DNA of 7,081 nt from Gammaproteobacteria bacterium (GCA_029879945.1 JAOUPJ010000191.1:1-7081); one strand, 5' to 3'. Positions 1 to 6,948 are shown, numbered from the stretch's first letter. Numbers and translations are program-made. The notes: generated by a model from the letters alone, not told the origin.

Positions 1-552
1 CAACTCGGGATAGACTGGTCCCGAGTCCATTTTTATTTCAGCGATGAAAGGTGTGTTCCACCCGATAGTTTCGATAGTAATTTCGGCATGGCGCAGCAAC
101 TGCTGCTATCTCGGGTTAAAACACCCCACGAGCAAATCCATCGCATACAAGGCGAGAAAGATCCAGAACTGGCGGCTATGCTCTACGAAGAAGAGATCAA
201 AAAGAGCCTCCCCTATAATAACGAAGGTGTGCCCTGCTTTGATCTGATCCTGTTAGGGCTGGGTACGGATGGACACACGGCCTCTCTGTTCCCCTACACC
301 AGCGGAATTGAGGTCTCAGGGCAAATGGTGACCGCGAACTACATCAACAAGTTGGAGACATGGCGCGTTACCCTTACGTTCTCAGCCATTAACTCGGCCA
401 AACGAGTAGTCTTGTTGGCGGAAGGGATTGAGAAAAGGGATATTCTTCGTGCCATACGGGATGAAAAAGCCGATCCGGAAGAATTTCCTATCTTAAGAGT
501 GAAGCCCCAAGGTGAATATAGCTGGTTTCTTGATCGTCTCGCTGCCGAATAG
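1..552 (+). CDS. pgl: 6-phosphogluconolactonase (DevB/SOL type), 5' end missing
   Basis: This enzyme hydrolyses 6-phospho-D-glucono-1,5-lactone to 6-phosphogluconate in the cytoplasm, the step after glucose-6-phosphate dehydrogenase. The reading frame is open from the first base, so the true start lies upstream. 183 residues are visible; family members are about 230-240, so roughly 50 N-terminal residues are missing. Family motifs seen in visible numbering are FSDER at 13-17 followed by VPPDS, then SNFGM, and the glycine-rich GLGTDGHTASLFP at 86-98. The C-terminus ends YSWFLDRLAAE, as in the family. The stop is TAG at 550-552 and glk begins 3 bp later, so the two are cotranscribed. The pairing with glucokinase fits glucose catabolism through 6-phosphogluconate; zwf is a likely upstream neighbour, but it is not in view. 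Identification is secure from the DER and GTDGH motifs. Confidence 0.95.
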   Translation, partial: QLGIDWSRVHFYFSDERCVPPDSFDSNFGMAQQLLLSRVKTPHEQIHRIQGEKDPELAAMLYEEEIKKSLPYNNEGVPCFDLILLGLGTDGHTASLFPYTSGIEVSGQMVTANYINKLETWRVTLTFSAINSAKRVVLLAEGIEKRDILRAIRDEKADPEEFPILRVKPQGEYSWFLDRLAAE

Positions 553-555
553 TCC

Positions 556-1566
556 ATGGACCAAACCACCACAATACTGGCAGCAGATATTGGTGGTACC
601 AAGACATTGCTCTCGCTCAATGAAATCCACCAATTCCCAGAATACCAAACCATAAAAAAGCAACGCTATGAAAGCGCGGCATATAACAGCTTTGAAGAGC
701 TGGTCCTGGAATTTCTTCGAGGTGAGAAAAGTCCTTCCATCGCTTGCATTGCTGTCGCAGGCCCTGTTGAGGAAAGCTGTGCAAAAGTCACCAATTTACC
801 CTGGACACTCCAGAGCAAAGAATTGGCAAATACCCTTAACCTGGCACAGCTTAGTCTAGTCAATGATTTTGAGGCAGTGGGTCTGTGTATACCCGAACTT
901 CAAGAAACGGATCTCATTACACTCCAAGAGGGACAAGCAGTTGAAAAAGGTGTAAAGGCGGTGATTGGTGCTGGAACTGGTCTGGGCCATGCTACCCTGG
1001 TTTACACTGAAAACACCTATCGGGTTCTCCCCTCTGAAGCCGGTCACTGTGATTTTGCACCCGGTAGCCCCATCGAAGAAAGGCTTTTGAACTTTTTGCG
1101 CCAGGAACTGGGACATGTCTCCTGGGAAAGAGTGGTTTCGGGGCCTGGATTGGAAAACATTTATCGATTTTTATTGTCTGATTTGGGGGCCACTTCATCC
1201 GCTGAAATTAGTGATGCATTAAGCAAGGGAGAGGGTGCTGCAGCGATTGCACTCGCAGCCCAGAACAAGGTTGATACCATCGCCCAACAATCCCTGAGAC
1301 TGTTTCTCGACCTTTATGCCGCTCAGGCGGGAAACCACGCCCTGAACACCTTGTGCTTCGGTGGACTCTATCTTGCGGGCGGTATAGCGCCCAAACTAAT
1401 TCAGGAACTGCAACAAAGTCAATTTATGGAAAAATTTTCAGACAAGGGTCGAATGAAATCACTATTGCAGCGCATACCCGTAAAGGTTATTGTTAATCCG
1501 GAAGCGGGGCTTATTGGTGCAATTGTCGGAGCAAGGAAAATAGCACAAGAATATGGAAGAAGATAA
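556..1566 (+). CDS. glk: Glucokinase (E. coli Glk family)
   Basis: This is a cytoplasmic ATP-dependent kinase converting glucose to glucose-6-phosphate. It has 336 residues, against 321 for E. coli Glk. The N-terminal phosphate-binding motif is ADIGGTK at 10-16; E. coli has GDVGGTN, so the last residue differs. VNDFEAVG carries the expected catalytic base Asp104. IGAGTGLG (137-144) is the second nucleotide-binding motif. SEAGH (Glu161, His164) and HVSWERVVSGPG (Glu191) match the glucose-binding residues of E. coli Glk with a constant +4 offset. LAGGIAPK near residue 275 is the adenosine motif. These features place it in the Glk family (PF02685) rather than ROK, since the ROK zinc cysteine cluster is absent. 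ATG 556 is chosen because it puts the phosphate loop at the expected distance. There is no clear ribosome site, so initiation probably depends on translation of pgl. Its last 14 bp overlap apaG in another frame. Confidence 0.95.
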   Translation: MDQTTTILAADIGGTKTLLSLNEIHQFPEYQTIKKQRYESAAYNSFEELVLEFLRGEKSPSIACIAVAGPVEESCAKVTNLPWTLQSKELANTLNLAQLSLVNDFEAVGLCIPELQETDLITLQEGQAVEKGVKAVIGAGTGLGHATLVYTENTYRVLPSEAGHCDFAPGSPIEERLLNFLRQELGHVSWERVVSGPGLENIYRFLLSDLGATSSAEISDALSKGEGAAAIALAAQNKVDTIAQQSLRLFLDLYAAQAGNHALNTLCFGGLYLAGGIAPKLIQELQQSQFMEKFSDKGRMKSLLQRIPVKVIVNPEAGLIGAIVGARKIAQEYGRR

Positions 1567-1936
1567 ACAGTACCAAATCGATGTAGACGTGCGGACCAAT
1601 TATGTCAAAGAACAGTCTGCACCTGAGCTGAATAGATTTGTTTTTGCCTATACCATCACCATTCGAAATGAAGGTGCTATTCCAGCTAAACTCCTCAGCC
1701 GTCACTGGCTAATCACCGATGCCCATGGAAATGTTCAGGAAGTTCGCGGTATTGGCGTGGTTGGAGAACAACCCTACCTTAAACCGGGAGAAGGCTTTCA
1801 ATACACCAGCGGCACAGTTTTAGAAACTCCAGTTGGCAGTATGGAAGGCAAATATCAAATGGTGGCGGATGACGACACCGAGTTTGAAGCAATCATTCCT
1901 GCCTTTACCTTGTCGGTTCCTCACGCCCTACACTGA
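1553..1936 (+). CDS. apaG: ApaG family protein
   Basis: The product is a 127-residue single-domain beta-sandwich protein (DUF525/ApaG). The name comes from the E. coli operon with the diadenosine tetraphosphatase gene apaH; Salmonella CorD was linked to Co2+/Mg2+ efflux. The biochemical role remains uncertain. Length and sequence follow E. coli ApaG (125 residues). Recognisable family blocks are FAYTITIRNEG (30-40), HWLITDAHG, EVRGIGVVGEQP, the PGEGFQYTSG segment, and a C-terminal SVPHALH. The start ATG lies inside the end of glk (14-bp overlap), with a weak AAGGAAA about 13 bases upstream. The stop TGA is followed after one base by the next ATG. In E. coli the gene sits between ksgA and apaH; here it lies between glucokinase and an exporter, so context does not support a diadenosine-polyphosphate role. 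The family assignment is firm, the function is not. Confidence 0.93.
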   Translation: MEEDKQYQIDVDVRTNYVKEQSAPELNRFVFAYTITIRNEGAIPAKLLSRHWLITDAHGNVQEVRGIGVVGEQPYLKPGEGFQYTSGTVLETPVGSMEGKYQMVADDDTEFEAIIPAFTLSVPHALH

Positions 1937-1937
1937 T

Positions 1938-2834
1938 ATGCCAAGCCAAGAAAGCGGGTTCCCCCTGCTGAAAATTGAATCCTTAGTTAAAACATTTGGC
2001 ACGTTCACAGCTGTGGATGGAATCTCATTTACGGTAAAGCAAGGCCAGTGCTTTGGCTTATTGGGACCAAACGGTGCGGGCAAAACCACTACCATCGAAA
2101 TGATGGAAGGGATTACAGCAGCCACATCCGGGCACATATTTTACAAAGGTAGGGAAATTGATCGTACCTTCCTGCAAGAAGTGGGTATTCAGTTTCAACA
2201 TACAGCACTACAGGATTTTCTTACTGTTAAAGACAATCTGGATTTTTTTTCCGCGCTGTATCATAAACCTGCCGATATCAAACATCTCATAGAGCGTTGT
2301 GCACTCACAGAGGTGTTGCATCGAGACACAAGTAAATTGTCGGGCGGCCAACGTCAACGCCTGCTTCTTGCGATAGCCTTGATTAACTCCCCTGAAATTG
2401 TGTTTCTCGATGAACCCACAACCGGGCTCGATCCACAATCACGCAGAAACTTTTGGGACCTGGTTCGTGAACTAAAGGCCGAAGGAAAAACGATCTTATT
2501 GACTACTCACTATATGGACGAGGCTCAAGCGCTCTGTGACGAAATTGCTATTATGGATCATGGACATATAATTGCCATGGGCTCACCCAAACAGCTTTTA
2601 CAAAAACATTTCAATATGAAAGTGGTGCGAATTCCTCTACAGGAGATTCGGCTTACACCCGGAATTACCAGTACCCGGCAAGATGGGGAATGGCTGGAGA
2701 TTCATACCGAGAAACTGGACCAGGCATTGGAAAGCCTGATTCATGAGGGTGTTTCGTTAAACCAAATGGAAATACGCAACCCGGACCTGGAAGACCTTTT
2801 TATAGAACTAACGGGAAAACAACTAAGACACTAA
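1938..2834 (+). CDS. ABC transporter ATP-binding protein (ABC-2 exporter type)
   Basis: This is the cytoplasmic ATPase subunit of an ABC exporter, 298 residues. All nucleotide-binding motifs are intact: Walker A GPNGAGKT (43-50), Q-loop Gln87 in IQFQHTALQ, signature LSGGQ (134-138), Walker B IVFLDEP (154-160) with catalytic Glu159, D-loop GLDP (163-166) and H-loop His191 in TTHYMDEA. A C-terminal tail of about 80 residues, ending with the PDLEDLFIELTG segment, is typical of DrrA/NodI/CcmA-like ATPases (DUF4162 region). The frame is open further upstream, to an ATG at 1833, but that would overlap apaG by about 100 bp. ATG 1938, one base after the apaG stop (TGATATG junction), gives a normal N-terminus. 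The permease follows after one base. The substrate is unknown; the family includes exporters of drugs, lipids and polysaccharides. Confidence 0.93.
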   Translation: MPSQESGFPLLKIESLVKTFGTFTAVDGISFTVKQGQCFGLLGPNGAGKTTTIEMMEGITAATSGHIFYKGREIDRTFLQEVGIQFQHTALQDFLTVKDNLDFFSALYHKPADIKHLIERCALTEVLHRDTSKLSGGQRQRLLLAIALINSPEIVFLDEPTTGLDPQSRRNFWDLVRELKAEGKTILLTTHYMDEAQALCDEIAIMDHGHIIAMGSPKQLLQKHFNMKVVRIPLQEIRLTPGITSTRQDGEWLEIHTEKLDQALESLIHEGVSLNQMEIRNPDLEDLFIELTGKQLRH

Positions 2835-2835
2835 T

Positions 2836-3834
2836 ATGAAAGCCTTCTTAGCCCTTCTTAAGGCGCGCAATCTGGAATTTTTACGCGACCGCTCCGCGCT
2901 GACATGGAATGTATTGTTCCCACTCTTATTGATCATGTCTTTTGCCGTTATTTTTTCTAACGATACTAAACTCTCGTACAAAGTGGGAGTTCTGGGTTCT
3001 CTTGAAAATTTGAGCCAAAATCTGAGAGAGACGAAATATCTTGATTTTGTCAGCTTTGATGAAAAGGAAATCGCCATTAAAAAGGTGAGTCAACACCAGA
3101 TTGATATGCTACTGGAACTGGGAGAAAAACCACACTATTGGATTAATAGCACCTCCCCAAACGGCTATATACTTGAAAGGGTATTAAAGGGAAGCGGAGA
3201 ACAACAATTTGAAAAAAGCGAGGTAACAGGTAAAGAAATTCGCTACATCGATTGGGCACTACCTGGAATCCTGGCCATGAACATCATGTTCAGTTGTCTG
3301 TTTGGCGTAGGATATGTCATTGTGCGTTACCGGAAAAATGGTTTTCTAAAACGATTAAAGGCAACCCCCTTATCCGCCTATCAGTTCCTGGTTGCCCAAC
3401 TCGTATCCCGTCTACTCCTAATCATGTCTATCACTGTTATTGTCTATATCGGCTGTGATATTTTTATCGATTTCCATATGATCGGCTCCTATGTTCTGCT
3501 TTTTTTTACGGCCATACTCGGGTCGATTTGCATGATCTCGCTGGGCTTACTTTCCGCCTCTCGCATCCGTAGCGAAGAGCTGGCAGGCGGAATACTCAAT
3601 CTTGCCACCTGGCCCATGATGATACTCTCCGGGGTTTGGTTTTCTCTGGAAGGGGCGCCGGATGTAATCAAGTTGATGGCTCAGGCGCTGCCACTCACCC
3701 ATTTTGTAGACGCCACCCGAGCAATTATGACTGAAGGGGCAGGAATTGCGGAAATTGCCCCGGAATTGATCACATTATCCATAATGAGTCTAATTTTTCT
3801 TCTGATTGGCTCACTAATCTTTCGCTGGAACTAA
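2836..3834 (+). CDS. ABC-2 type transporter permease
   Basis: This 332-residue inner-membrane protein is the likely partner of the preceding ATPase. A cytoplasmic N-terminus with KARNLEFLRDRSAL precedes TM1 (about 24-41). A largely hydrophilic stretch (about 42-138) follows, probably periplasmic. Five further hydrophobic segments lie near 142-164, 185-207, 218-242, 249-272 and 310-330. The RYRKNGFLKRLKATPLS block (164-180) between TM2 and TM3 is the classic ABC-2 cytoplasmic coupling segment. The QALPLTHFVDATRAI block (283-297) is a family signature before the last helix. ATG 2836 lies one base after the ATPase stop (TAATATG), so translation is probably coupled. With one ATPase and one six-helix permease, a homodimer of each is the expected arrangement. 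Nothing in the sequence tells the substrate. Confidence 0.92.
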   Translation: MKAFLALLKARNLEFLRDRSALTWNVLFPLLLIMSFAVIFSNDTKLSYKVGVLGSLENLSQNLRETKYLDFVSFDEKEIAIKKVSQHQIDMLLELGEKPHYWINSTSPNGYILERVLKGSGEQQFEKSEVTGKEIRYIDWALPGILAMNIMFSCLFGVGYVIVRYRKNGFLKRLKATPLSAYQFLVAQLVSRLLLIMSITVIVYIGCDIFIDFHMIGSYVLLFFTAILGSICMISLGLLSASRIRSEELAGGILNLATWPMMILSGVWFSLEGAPDVIKLMAQALPLTHFVDATRAIMTEGAGIAEIAPELITLSIMSLIFLLIGSLIFRWN

Positions 3835-3883
3835 AAAATACCGGAAACCACTCAGCTTTTCTGTGATCTGATCGAAAAAGTAA

Positions 3884-5611
3884 GTGGGCAAACCACTCGA
3901 TAAAGCTTTCATGAGTGCAGAAAACCTTAGAAAAATTCTCCCAAATGAATACCCGGTCTCAACGAACGAGAATCAGGGCTATGACTATTCAAATGCAGAA
4001 TTGTGGCACAGGCTGGAACAACTGCACGAGATCGGCAAATCTCTCTCAGCCGAGAAAGATTCACAACGCCTGTTGGAATATATCCTTATTGGGGCCAAGT
4101 CTCTCACTGGTGCAGACGGGGGGACATTGTATTTCCTCAAAAATGATGCCTTGCACTTCGAGATTATGCATACGGACTCACTCAATATTGCGAAACCCGG
4201 CGACACAAAAGAGACCATAGACCTGCCACCTATCCCACTCTTTCTGGAAGGGGGACATCCCAACCTGAAATCGATCGCCAGCTTTGCTGCCTTAACCGGC
4301 AAAACGGTCAATATCCCGGACGCCTACACCACGGACGAAGGATTTGACTTTAGCGGCACCAAACTCTACGACGAAAAAACAGGCTACCGATCCACCTCCT
4401 TTCTCGCGATTCCCATGAAAAATCATGAGAACGAAATGATAGGCGTGCTCCAGTTGATCAATGCCCGAGACAAAAAGTCTGGCGCAATCAGAACCTTCTC
4501 CGTTGCAGACCAAAGCCTGCTTGAGTCTCTTGCTTCCCAGGCGGCTGTCGCACTCAGTAATAAACATCTGGTGTCTGAACTCAAACGCCTGATGGAACGG
4601 TTTATAGAAATCATCGCCTCTGCAATCGACGAGAAATCACCCTATACAGGGGCGCATTGCCGTCGTGTTCCGGAAATTGCGATGGCTATCGCCAATGCCT
4701 TGAATAGCACGGAGAAAGGGGTCTATGCAGATCTAGAGTTTGATTCCGAGCAACTCTATGAAATTAAAATTGCTGCCCTGCTGCACGACTGCGGCAAGAT
4801 CACCACCCCTGTACACGTCGTTGATAAGGCGACCAAGCTGGAAACCATATTTGATCGTATTGAACTGATTGAAGTGCGTTTCGAAATCATAAAGCGGGAT
4901 ATGGAAATCGCATATTTGAAACAAAAATTGTCAGCCGACAACGGTAGCGATCCTGAGAAACTCCAACAACTGGAAAAAATTTATCAAGGCGAACTGGCGC
5001 AGCTCGATAGCGATCTGGAATTTCTTAAAAAGGCCAATATCGGCAGGGAATTCATGCCCGAAAAAGATATTCAACGACTGAGAGAAATTGCCAATCGGCA
5101 ATGGACCGATCTCTCAGGTAAACAAGCCAGTCTGCTAAACGAGAATGAACTCTATAATCTGTCTATTCCCAAGGGAACCCTTACCCCGGAAGAGCGCGAA
5201 CAGATTAATAACCACATTGTTGTCACTCAGAAAATGCTCAACCAACTGCCCTTCCCCAAGGTCTTGAAAAATGTGCCAGAGATCGCCGGAGGACACCATG
5301 AGCGCATGGACGGCAAAGGCTACCCCAATGGGTTAACGCGAGAGCAGATGTCTGTACAGGCCCGCTTAATGGGCATAGCAGATGTGTTTGAAGCGCTTAC
5401 TGCTTCGGATCGGCCATACAAAAAACCCATGCCCTTATCGCAAGTGCTCACTATCCTGGGAAACATGAAGCTGGAAGGTCATATCGACCCGGATATCTTT
5501 GATGTGTTTATCAATGAGGGCGTCTATTTGGAATACGCGCGAAAATACCTCAGCCCTGAGCAAATCGACAAATTTGAGTTGGAAAAGATTCCCGGCTATC
5601 AAAAGCTTTGA
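3884..5611 (+). CDS. GAF and HD-GYP domain protein, probable cyclic-di-GMP phosphodiesterase
   Basis: This 575-residue cytoplasmic signalling protein has no transmembrane segment. An N-terminal helix leads into a GAF domain (about 60-222: TLYFLKND, GKTVNIPDAY, GYRSTSFLAIPM, GVLQLINA), a likely small-ligand sensor. The HD-GYP domain spans about 235-560. Expected metal and catalytic residues are present: His258 in GAHCRRV, HDCGK with His301-Asp302, His444 in NNHIV, HHERMDGKGYP at 471-481, and Asp500 in GIADVFEALTASDRPYK. The family linearises cyclic-di-GMP to pGpG or GMP, so activity is likely. HDCGK and the HHE motif are 170 residues apart, because an insertion of about 110 residues (about 320-428) separates them. 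GTG 3884 directly follows an in-frame TAA and is the longest start; ATG 3911, nine codons later, is equally plausible, and neither has a strong ribosome site. It lies 49 bp after the permease gene and may be read from the same operon or its own promoter. Confidence 0.93.
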   Translation: MGKPLDKAFMSAENLRKILPNEYPVSTNENQGYDYSNAELWHRLEQLHEIGKSLSAEKDSQRLLEYILIGAKSLTGADGGTLYFLKNDALHFEIMHTDSLNIAKPGDTKETIDLPPIPLFLEGGHPNLKSIASFAALTGKTVNIPDAYTTDEGFDFSGTKLYDEKTGYRSTSFLAIPMKNHENEMIGVLQLINARDKKSGAIRTFSVADQSLLESLASQAAVALSNKHLVSELKRLMERFIEIIASAIDEKSPYTGAHCRRVPEIAMAIANALNSTEKGVYADLEFDSEQLYEIKIAALLHDCGKITTPVHVVDKATKLETIFDRIELIEVRFEIIKRDMEIAYLKQKLSADNGSDPEKLQQLEKIYQGELAQLDSDLEFLKKANIGREFMPEKDIQRLREIANRQWTDLSGKQASLLNENELYNLSIPKGTLTPEEREQINNHIVVTQKMLNQLPFPKVLKNVPEIAGGHHERMDGKGYPNGLTREQMSVQARLMGIADVFEALTASDRPYKKPMPLSQVLTILGNMKLEGHIDPDIFDVFINEGVYLEYARKYLSPEQIDKFELEKIPGYQKL

Positions 5612-5634
5612 GCGGCAATCTGTAGCCGTGTCCC

Positions 5635-5655
5635 AACAGTGTTCTTAACACCGTT
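5635..5655 (+). terminator. Possible weak terminator hairpin after the HD-GYP gene
   Basis: AACAGTGTT and AACACCGTT form a 9-bp stem with one A/C mismatch and a 3-base CTT loop, 24 bases after the HD-GYP stop. It is followed by TTATAT rather than a true run of T. Position fits transcription ending of the forward operon, but the A/T-rich stem and poor T tract make it weak at best. Confidence 0.3.
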
Positions 5656-5750
5656 TATATGAAATTCCGTCCAGGAGCCTGTATTTCTGCCACTCTGCCG
5701 TTTAGGCACCGACTTTGCACTTCTCTGAATAAGGATGGAACCGACAGTGT

Positions 5751-5772
5751 ATGACACGGATGTCATCATCCG
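5751..5772. repeat. Two overlapping 6-bp inverted repeats (operator-like)
   Basis: ATGACA-CGGA-TGTCAT (5751-5766) is a perfect 6-bp inverted repeat with a 4-base spacer. CGGATG-TCAT-CATCCG (5757-5772) is a second perfect one that shares its sequence, so the two hairpins exclude each other. A third TGACA copy at 5776-5780 can pair with TGTCA at 5761-5765. The size and spacing resemble a dimeric regulator's binding site, yet both flanking genes end here rather than begin. The symmetry is directly seen; any binding function is inference. Confidence 0.45.
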
Positions 5773-5773
5773 A

Positions 5774-5842
5774 GGTGACAGGACACAAACGGCTCGCAAC
5801 TCGTGCCCCCCCACCAAATCGCGACCGTTTGTGACCTGTACC
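5774..5842. repeat. Long imperfect inverted repeat (stem-loop)
   Basis: The arm at 5778-5792 (ACAGGACACAAACGG) pairs with 5825-5839 (CCGTTTGTGACCTGT) over 15 positions with one A/A mismatch. Inside, after a bulged C at 5793, TCGC (5794-5797) pairs with GCGA (5821-5824). Outside, after a bulged G at 5777, GGT (5774-5776) pairs with ACC (5840-5842). The loop of 23 bases (5798-5820) contains a run of seven C. No T tract follows on either strand. It could be an RNA structure blocking read-through between convergent genes, or a remnant of a small repeat element. Confidence 0.55.
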
Positions 5843-5872
5843 GTTTAAGCTACTCGCTCGTTACCGCGAGGA

Positions 5873-6925
5873 CTAGATACCCACAGCCGCTGTCAGACCC
5901 GACACAATCCGTTCAAAATCCGCATTCCAGTCCAGATAGAATCGAACAAAATCCTGCTCTTCGGTCAATTCCTCCCAGGGTGGATTCATATTGACCGTCG
6001 TACCGAAAAAGATGCGTGAACCGTGGGAAAACTTATACATGGGTAACTGGGCACGAATCTCCAGACGGGAGTTGTGTACCCCCTGGGTATAGCCCATCAG
6101 CACATCCATAAAGGTCTCAGGGTTGACCGCCGAACGAATACCCCCGTAAAGACGATTGGTAACACGATCTTGTCCGCTAACCTTCTTGGCACTGTAGGCG
6201 ACAATCGGCCCCATAAAATCGCTCAAGGTATGATCTAACGATATAATCGAGTGGAAGCGGGGTAGAAACAGTTCGCCAGTGGCATCCAGGGTATTGCTCA
6301 ACTCGGCATTTTTCTGTTCTGTGCCCGTTAACTGTTCCGCCGAGCTGGTGAGCTGCAAGGAGATACGGGCGTGGACACCATAATTACCCCAACCCTCTTT
6401 ACGGGCCGGTGTTTCGCCGTATCGACGATACACGGAAACCCCCATACGCGGAAACCCGCTATCACCCAGATTGTCCAGACTCACATACTCAAAACCCAGA
6501 TTGAACGAGGCATAGTAGCGATGGTAATCCCGGTCCGGGTAGTCAAAATCGATATAAAGGGGTTCTAACAGTTCTTCATTGATTTCAAACGGGGTGATTT
6601 TAGAAATGGCTCTAAGACGTTCTTTGCCATCTTCGGCCAAATGAGTGTACGTTTCTCTTTCTTTCTCAGAAAGCAGCGAATTGTTGCTCAGACGCATATA
6701 GCTTTTCAAGGCATCCACCAGGCTGCGCCCTTTAAACTGGAGTGCTATCTTGATACCCAAACGATCCGCTTTACAGCTGGGCTTGGCGTGACACGCCAGC
6801 AATTGATCAATACTGAAGTTCGCAGGCTCATGGCCGCATTCACAACCCGTTGGGGAGCCATGATCCGCATAGGCTGGACTGAGATGGAGAACCGCAAGAC
6901 ATAGCAGTAAACAAAACCGCCGCAT
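5873..6925 (-). CDS. Secreted protein of unknown function, probable outer-membrane beta-barrel
   Basis: I do not recognise this 350-residue protein. It begins with a clear signal peptide: MRRF, a hydrophobic core LLLCLAVLHL, and an AYA-D cleavage site after residue 20. The mature N-terminus is rich in Cys and His: Cys28, Cys30, His32, Cys45, His46, Cys51. No CXXCH haem motif is present. A helical, charged segment (about 55-115) follows. From about residue 130 onward, alternating aromatic/hydrophobic strands (YASFNLGFEYVSL, MGVSVYRRYG, HARISLQLTSS, RLEIRAQLPMYKF, RIFFGTTVNMN) separated by polar turns suggest a beta-barrel, although the last residue is Ile, not the usual Phe or Trp. The frame is open to an ATG at 6970. 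The start at 6925 is preferred because it begins the signal peptide and has an excellent ribosome site, and the longer start would overlap the upstream gene. It lies 23 bp after that gene and is probably cotranscribed with it. Confidence 0.8.
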   Translation of the reverse strand: MRRFCLLLCLAVLHLSPAYADHGSPTGCECGHEPANFSIDQLLACHAKPSCKADRLGIKIALQFKGRSLVDALKSYMRLSNNSLLSEKERETYTHLAEDGKERLRAISKITPFEINEELLEPLYIDFDYPDRDYHRYYASFNLGFEYVSLDNLGDSGFPRMGVSVYRRYGETPARKEGWGNYGVHARISLQLTSSAEQLTGTEQKNAELSNTLDATGELFLPRFHSIISLDHTLSDFMGPIVAYSAKKVSGQDRVTNRLYGGIRSAVNPETFMDVLMGYTQGVHNSRLEIRAQLPMYKFSHGSRIFFGTTVNMNPPWEELTEEQDFVRFYLDWNADFERIVSGLTAAVGI

Positions 6926-6931
6926 AACAAA

Positions 6932-6941
6932 TCCCTTCCCT
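6932..6941 (-). promoter_or_regulatory. Ribosome binding site deciding the 6925 start
   Basis: Read on the reverse strand, AGGGAAGGGA lies six bases (TTTGTT) before the ATG at 6925. It is the strongest Shine-Dalgarno-like sequence seen in the window. It supports starting the secreted protein at the signal-peptide methionine rather than at the in-frame ATG at 6970. Confidence 0.75.
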
Positions 6942-6948
6942 AGGATCC

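Larger units (their letters stand above)
5612..5872. other. Non-coding gap between convergent genes, rich in inverted repeats
   Basis: This 261-bp stretch separates the HD-GYP gene from the reverse-strand gene that ends at 5873. I see no convincing gene: short frames exist on both strands but none has a good ribosome site with family-like sequence. The motif CCGTTT occurs four times (5651, 5699 shifted by one base as CGTTTA, 5825, 5841), partly because of the inverted repeats. Small hairpins lie at 5696-5708 (TGCC/GGCA) and 5853-5870 (CTCGC/GCGAG). Larger ones are listed separately. No T-rich tract follows any hairpin on either strand, so a standard intrinsic terminator for either gene is not evident. 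Confidence 0.6.

Noticed and set aside
1833..1937. Longer start for the ABC ATPase inside apaG
   Set aside because: It would add 35 residues unlike the family and overlap apaG by about 100 bp; ATG 1938 gives a standard N-terminus.
3755..3785. Promoter for the HD-GYP gene (TTGCCC and CATAAT)
   Set aside because: The spacer is 19 bases and both boxes are imperfect; it lies in the permease coding sequence and cannot be told from chance.
3856..3880. Hairpin CTTTTC/GAAAA before the HD-GYP gene as an operon terminator
   Set aside because: The stem is only five A/T-rich pairs with a 12-base loop and no T tract.
5853..5870. CTCGC/GCGAG hairpin as terminator of the reverse-strand gene
   Set aside because: The stem is only 5 bp, and on the reverse strand no run of T follows it.
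5612..5872. Integron attC site or gene cassette boundary
   Set aside because: The gap has paired arms of suitable length, but no GTTRRRY core or matching RYYYAAC box flanks them, and no integrase is in view.
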